Source: Colicola sp016286205
Lineage (GTDB): Bacteria; Bacteroidota; Bacteroidia; Bacteroidales; Paludibacteraceae
Direction of reading: 5' to 3'
NCBI GenBank assembly: GCA_016286205.1
Contig: JAEESF010000012.1
Span: forward strand, 6,831-70,830
DNA length: 64,000 bases
Below are positions 61,164 to 64,000 of this stretch, piece by piece (the stretch's first letter is position 1; each line of letters begins with the position of its first letter). The position numbers and the translations under genes are program-made. A model generated the notes under the pieces. The model was not told the DNA's origin. It saw nothing but the letters and a program-made list of their open reading frames with translations, and did no database searches.

Positions 61164-63047
61164 ATGGCAGACAACAAATTAACTTTACTCAATGATTTTG
61201 CTCCTGTGTCGAAACAGGCATGGAAGGACAAAATCATTGCCGACCTCAAAGGTGCCGATTTCGATAAGAAATTGGTGTGGCGCACGCCGGAAGGCTTCAA
61301 CGTCCAGCCTTTCTACCGCCGTGAGGACCTCAAAGGCCTGAAGACGACCGTCTCCGCTCCCGGGCAGTTCCCCTACGTACGCGGCACCCGTTCGAACAAC
61401 GAGTGGGCAATCCGCCAGAACATCTGCGCTTGCAAGAACGCTCGCAAGGCCAATGCCAAAGCCCTGGAGGTGCTGAACAAAGGTATCACGTCGTTAGGAT
61501 TCTGCTTAGACAAAGAGAAACTGACGTACAACTTTATCAAGACCCTGCTGAACGGCATCTACGCTCCGGCGGTGGCGATCAACTTCTCCATCTGCGCGTG
61601 TGCAGCGCCGAAGCTGGCGAACATCCTCGTGCGTTACTACGGCCGTATGGGTTATGACACCAAAGGCCTCATCGGTTCGATCAACGTGGACCCGATTAAG
61701 AACATGCTCCTCAAGGGCAAAGCCCTGACCCGCGAGCAGGTATCTCAGAAGATCGCCGAGACTGTCAAAGCAGCCAAGTCGCTGCCGGGTTACCGCGTAG
61801 TAGGCGTCAACAGCGTCATTCTCAATAACTCCGGCGCTTATGCAGCTCAGGAGCTCGCGTACGCACTCGCTTGGGGTGCCGAGTACATGACGATGATGAC
61901 CGAGGCAGGCATCCCGAACTACCGTGCGGCAAACGCGATCCGTTTCAACATGGGTATCGGCGGCAATTATTTCATGGAGATAGCGAAATTCCGCGCAGGC
62001 CGTCTGCTGTGGGCAAAGATCGTGGAGGCATACAAAGACCCGATCTTCACGACCGCTCTCCGCAACGCCGCTAAGATGAACGTCAGCGCTGAGACCAGCC
62101 GTTTCAACATGACCGTTTTCGATGCGTATGTGAACCTGTTGCGCAGCCAGACGGAGACGATGTCGGCAGCTCTGGCAGGTGTGGACGAGATCACCGTGAC
62201 ACCATTTGACGTGACCTACGAAGAGCCGACGGATTTCAGCGAGCGTATCGCCCGTAACCAGCAGCTCTTGCTCAAGGAAGAGGCACACTTCGATAAGGTC
62301 GTTGACCCCGCAGCGGGTTCGTACTACCTGGAGAACCTCACGGCGTCGATCGCGGCGGAGGCATGGAAGCAGTTCCTCGACATCCAGGAGCGCGGCGGTA
62401 TGTACCAGCTCGTTTCCGAAGGCAAGGTACAAGAGCACATGGCGGCTAACCTCAAAGCACGTCTCGCTGACGTCGCTAAACGCAAAGAGGTGCTCCTTGG
62501 CTCGAACCAATTCCCGAACTTCACAGAGAAAGCAGGTAAGAAGATTAAGATTTCCGAAAAAGCATGCTGCTGCAAGGGTGCTTGCGAGCCGCAGATTGCT
62601 ACGCTGCCCGTAGCCCGCGCTGCCGAAGAGTTCGAAGCACTCCGTCTCGAAACTGAAGCCGCTAAGAAACAGCCAGTTGCGTTCATGCTGACCATCGGTA
62701 ACCTCGCTATGCGTATCGCGCGTGCGCAGTTCAGTTGTAACTTCCTCGCGTGCGCAGGATACAAGGTCATCGACAACAACGGTTTTGCTACCATCGCCGA
62801 AGGTATCAAGGCAGCCCGCAAGGCGAAAGCGGACATCATCGTGCTCTGTTCGTCCGACGACGAGTACGCTGACCTCGCGCCGAAGGCATGGAAAAAGCTG
62901 CAAGGCAAGAAAGAGCTGTTCATCGTTGCCGGTGCTCCGGCATGCATGGAGGACCTCCAGAAGCTCGGCATCACCAACTTCATCCACGTCCGTTGCAACG
63001 TCCTCGAGACACTCAAATCGTTTAACCAACAACTGCTGAAGAAATAA
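61164..63047 (+). CDS. mutA: Methylmalonyl-CoA mutase small subunit
   Basis: The small (beta) subunit of the B12-dependent mutase of the propionate pathway, 627 aa. It has the family's N-terminal WKDKIIADLKGADFDKKLVW and the barrel region with FNMGIGGNYFMEIAKFRAGR. The C-terminal domain keeps the B12-binding fold (MRIARAQFSCNFLACAGYKV onward) but lacks the DxHxxG cobalamin motif, as expected for the non-catalytic subunit. It has more GC-ending codons than the genes before it. mutB follows after 355 bp. Together with mutB it interconverts succinyl-CoA and methylmalonyl-CoA. Confidence 0.95.
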   Translation: MADNKLTLLNDFAPVSKQAWKDKIIADLKGADFDKKLVWRTPEGFNVQPFYRREDLKGLKTTVSAPGQFPYVRGTRSNNEWAIRQNICACKNARKANAKALEVLNKGITSLGFCLDKEKLTYNFIKTLLNGIYAPAVAINFSICACAAPKLANILVRYYGRMGYDTKGLIGSINVDPIKNMLLKGKALTREQVSQKIAETVKAAKSLPGYRVVGVNSVILNNSGAYAAQELAYALAWGAEYMTMMTEAGIPNYRAANAIRFNMGIGGNYFMEIAKFRAGRLLWAKIVEAYKDPIFTTALRNAAKMNVSAETSRFNMTVFDAYVNLLRSQTETMSAALAGVDEITVTPFDVTYEEPTDFSERIARNQQLLLKEEAHFDKVVDPAAGSYYLENLTASIAAEAWKQFLDIQERGGMYQLVSEGKVQEHMAANLKARLADVAKRKEVLLGSNQFPNFTEKAGKKIKISEKACCCKGACEPQIATLPVARAAEEFEALRLETEAAKKQPVAFMLTIGNLAMRIARAQFSCNFLACAGYKVIDNNGFATIAEGIKAARKAKADIIVLCSSDDEYADLAPKAWKKLQGKKELFIVAGAPACMEDLQKLGITNFIHVRCNVLETLKSFNQQLLKK

Positions 63048-63402
63048 TTGAAAATTATAAAGATTATACCTTCACCGGCAATCGCGCTTTAGCGCTTATG
63101 AGTTCCGCACACCACCGCGCCGCTTACAAATAAATTTGCACGTCGCGATAGCGTACGTACCTCACATCCAAAGGATGTAATTGCCGCCGAAGGAGAAAAA
63201 TATTAATTATAAAATCATCGCTACGAAGAATTATTTTTAATATAATCTATTTTTGAAAAGATACGAAGTATAGTGGATTTGGATTAAGTATTAGCAGCGG
63301 GAGCTTGCTCATAGATGATAATAATTAAGTCAAGGACACAGAACGATGAAATCGTTTTTCAAAAATTTATAATTAATATAATTTTCTAAAACACATACAA
63401 TT
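63048..63402. other. 355-bp mutA-mutB spacer with a chain of small hairpins
   Basis: No gene is seen. At least five short perfect stems with 2-3 nt loops occur: GCGCT/AGCGC (near 63085-63098), ACATCC/GGATGT (near 63165-63179), ATAC/GTAT (near 63261-63271), GAGC/GCTC (near 63301-63310) and ACGAT/ATCGT (near 63342-63354). A TATTTTTG element (63248-63255) lacks a good -33 partner. The spacer is AT-rich with GC islands at the hairpins. Confidence 0.55.
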
Positions 63403-64000
63403 ATGAAACCAGATTTCAAACAAATTGATATTAAGCAAGTTTCGGCCAGCAAGGTTGTTGGCCCGAACAATGCCGACTGGCAGACGCCCGAACTCATCGA
63501 CGTCAAGCCGATCTACACCAAAGAGGACCTGCAAGGCATGGAGCACCTCGACTACGTCTCCGGTATCCCACCGTTCCTCCGTGGCCCGTACAGCGCCATG
63601 TATCCGCTGCGTCCCTGGACCATCCGTCAGTACGCAGGATTCTCGACAGCGGAAGAATCGAATGCGTTCTACAGAAGAAACCTCGCGTCCGGTCAGAAAG
63701 GTCTGTCCGTCGCTTTTGACCTCCCGACCCACCGTGGCTACAACGCCGATAACATGCGCGTGGTCGGTGACGTCGGCAAAGCAGGTGTGTCCATCTGCTC
63801 GCTCGAGGACATGAAGGTCCTCTTCGCCGGCATTCCATTGAACAAGATGTCCGTCTCCATGACCATGAACGGCGCCGTGCTGCCGATCCTCGCGTTCTAT
63901 ATCAACGCCGGACTCGAGCAGGGTGCCAAACTCGAGGAGATGGCAGGTACCATCCAGAACGATATCCTCAAGGAGTTCATGGTGCGTAACACCTATATCT
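63403..64000 (+). CDS. mutB: Methylmalonyl-CoA mutase large subunit, N-terminal part (cut by window edge)
   Basis: The first 199 codons of the catalytic subunit. Typical family segments are present: GIPPFLRGPYSAMYPLRPWT (substrate loop), RQYAGFSTAEESNAFYRRN with the catalytic Tyr region, and GQKGLSVAFDLPTHRGYNAD and VSMTMNGAVLPILAFYI in the barrel. The B12-binding C-terminus lies beyond the window. Start at 63403 gives MKPDFKQIDI, the usual short lead. The codon use matches mutA and not the secreted nucleases upstream. Confidence 0.95.
   Translation, partial: MKPDFKQIDIKQVSASKVVGPNNADWQTPELIDVKPIYTKEDLQGMEHLDYVSGIPPFLRGPYSAMYPLRPWTIRQYAGFSTAEESNAFYRRNLASGQKGLSVAFDLPTHRGYNADNMRVVGDVGKAGVSICSLEDMKVLFAGIPLNKMSVSMTMNGAVLPILAFYINAGLEQGAKLEEMAGTIQNDILKEFMVRNTYI

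Noticed and set aside
61506..63032. A 508-codon open frame opposite mutA
   Set aside because: It lies wholly within mutA, follows from its GC-ending codons, and shows no protein family motif or promoter.
1..64000. tRNA, rRNA, CRISPR, integrase or transposase genes
   Set aside because: None seen on reading. I cannot run a covariance or repeat search, so a small RNA could be missed.

Overview
The window is bacterial chromosome, almost certainly from an uncultured or gut-type member of the order Bacteroidales. The evidence is a TonB-dependent receptor, a GT117 (DUF2723) membrane protein, AddAB-type helicase-nucleases, DUF1846, FISUMP and BACON surface lipoproteins, endonuclease I proteins with short C-terminal sorting-like tails, and the methylmalonyl-CoA mutase pair. 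Eleven promoters fit the Bacteroidetes consensus (TTTG or TTG, then TAnnTTTG), and every one has a spacer of exactly 20 bp. I see no tRNA, rRNA, CRISPR array, transposase or phage gene. The window cuts a gene at each end.

Layout. 1-5059 (minus) is one tightly packed operon: D-2-hydroxyacid dehydrogenase, small lipoprotein, peptidase T, GcvT, patatin-like lipase and the start of a TonB-dependent receptor. 5260-6408 is an unknown exported protein. 6628-12638 encodes an AddA/AddB recombination nuclease pair, convergent with mtaB (12635-13972). 14036-16978 is accessory: an unknown 144-aa protein with a repeat-bearing leader, a FISUMP lipoprotein with a striking structured 5' leader, and a small exported protein made of HEYQA repeats that I assign to the 7(1) septoil-knot family. 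17006-21660 holds cytidine deaminase, an LptF/G permease, ribBA, and an exported aromatic/His/Ser-rich protein.

21739-36552 (minus) is a capsule or exopolysaccharide operon: two nucleotide-sugar dehydrogenases, Wzx flippase, seven glycosyltransferases, a Wzy-like polymerase, an aminotransferase and an initiating sugar-phosphate transferase. It runs on without a visible break into ftsY and aspA and ends at a strong terminator. A divergent block (36789-49818, plus) begins with GT117, a CobW-type GTPase and a hotdog thioesterase. It continues with gmd, fcl, a polysaccharide deacetylase-like gene, a WlbA-like dehydrogenase, two Wza-type export lipoproteins and a Wzc-type tyrosine kinase. The two arms together supply sugar precursors, assembly, flipping, polymerisation and export for one Wzx/Wzy-dependent polysaccharide.

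49828-56185 is housekeeping: RluA-family pseudouridine synthase, DUF1846, acyltransferase, serine acetyltransferase, a C_GCAxxG_C_C protein and dihydrolipoamide dehydrogenase. 56209-61123 carries secreted proteins: a second FISUMP lipoprotein, an esterase remnant, and two tandem endonuclease I proteins with a shared C-terminal tail. 61164-64000 is mutA and the start of mutB, which use visibly more GC-ending codons than their neighbours and are separated by a 355-bp spacer full of short hairpins.

The observations most worth following are the structured leader at 16299-16486, the HEYQA repeat protein, the 11-bp and 7-bp period repeat arrays (one inside the mtaB coding frame), the probable near-leaderless mRNAs of mtaB and the RluA-family gene, and the hairpin chain between mutA and mutB.
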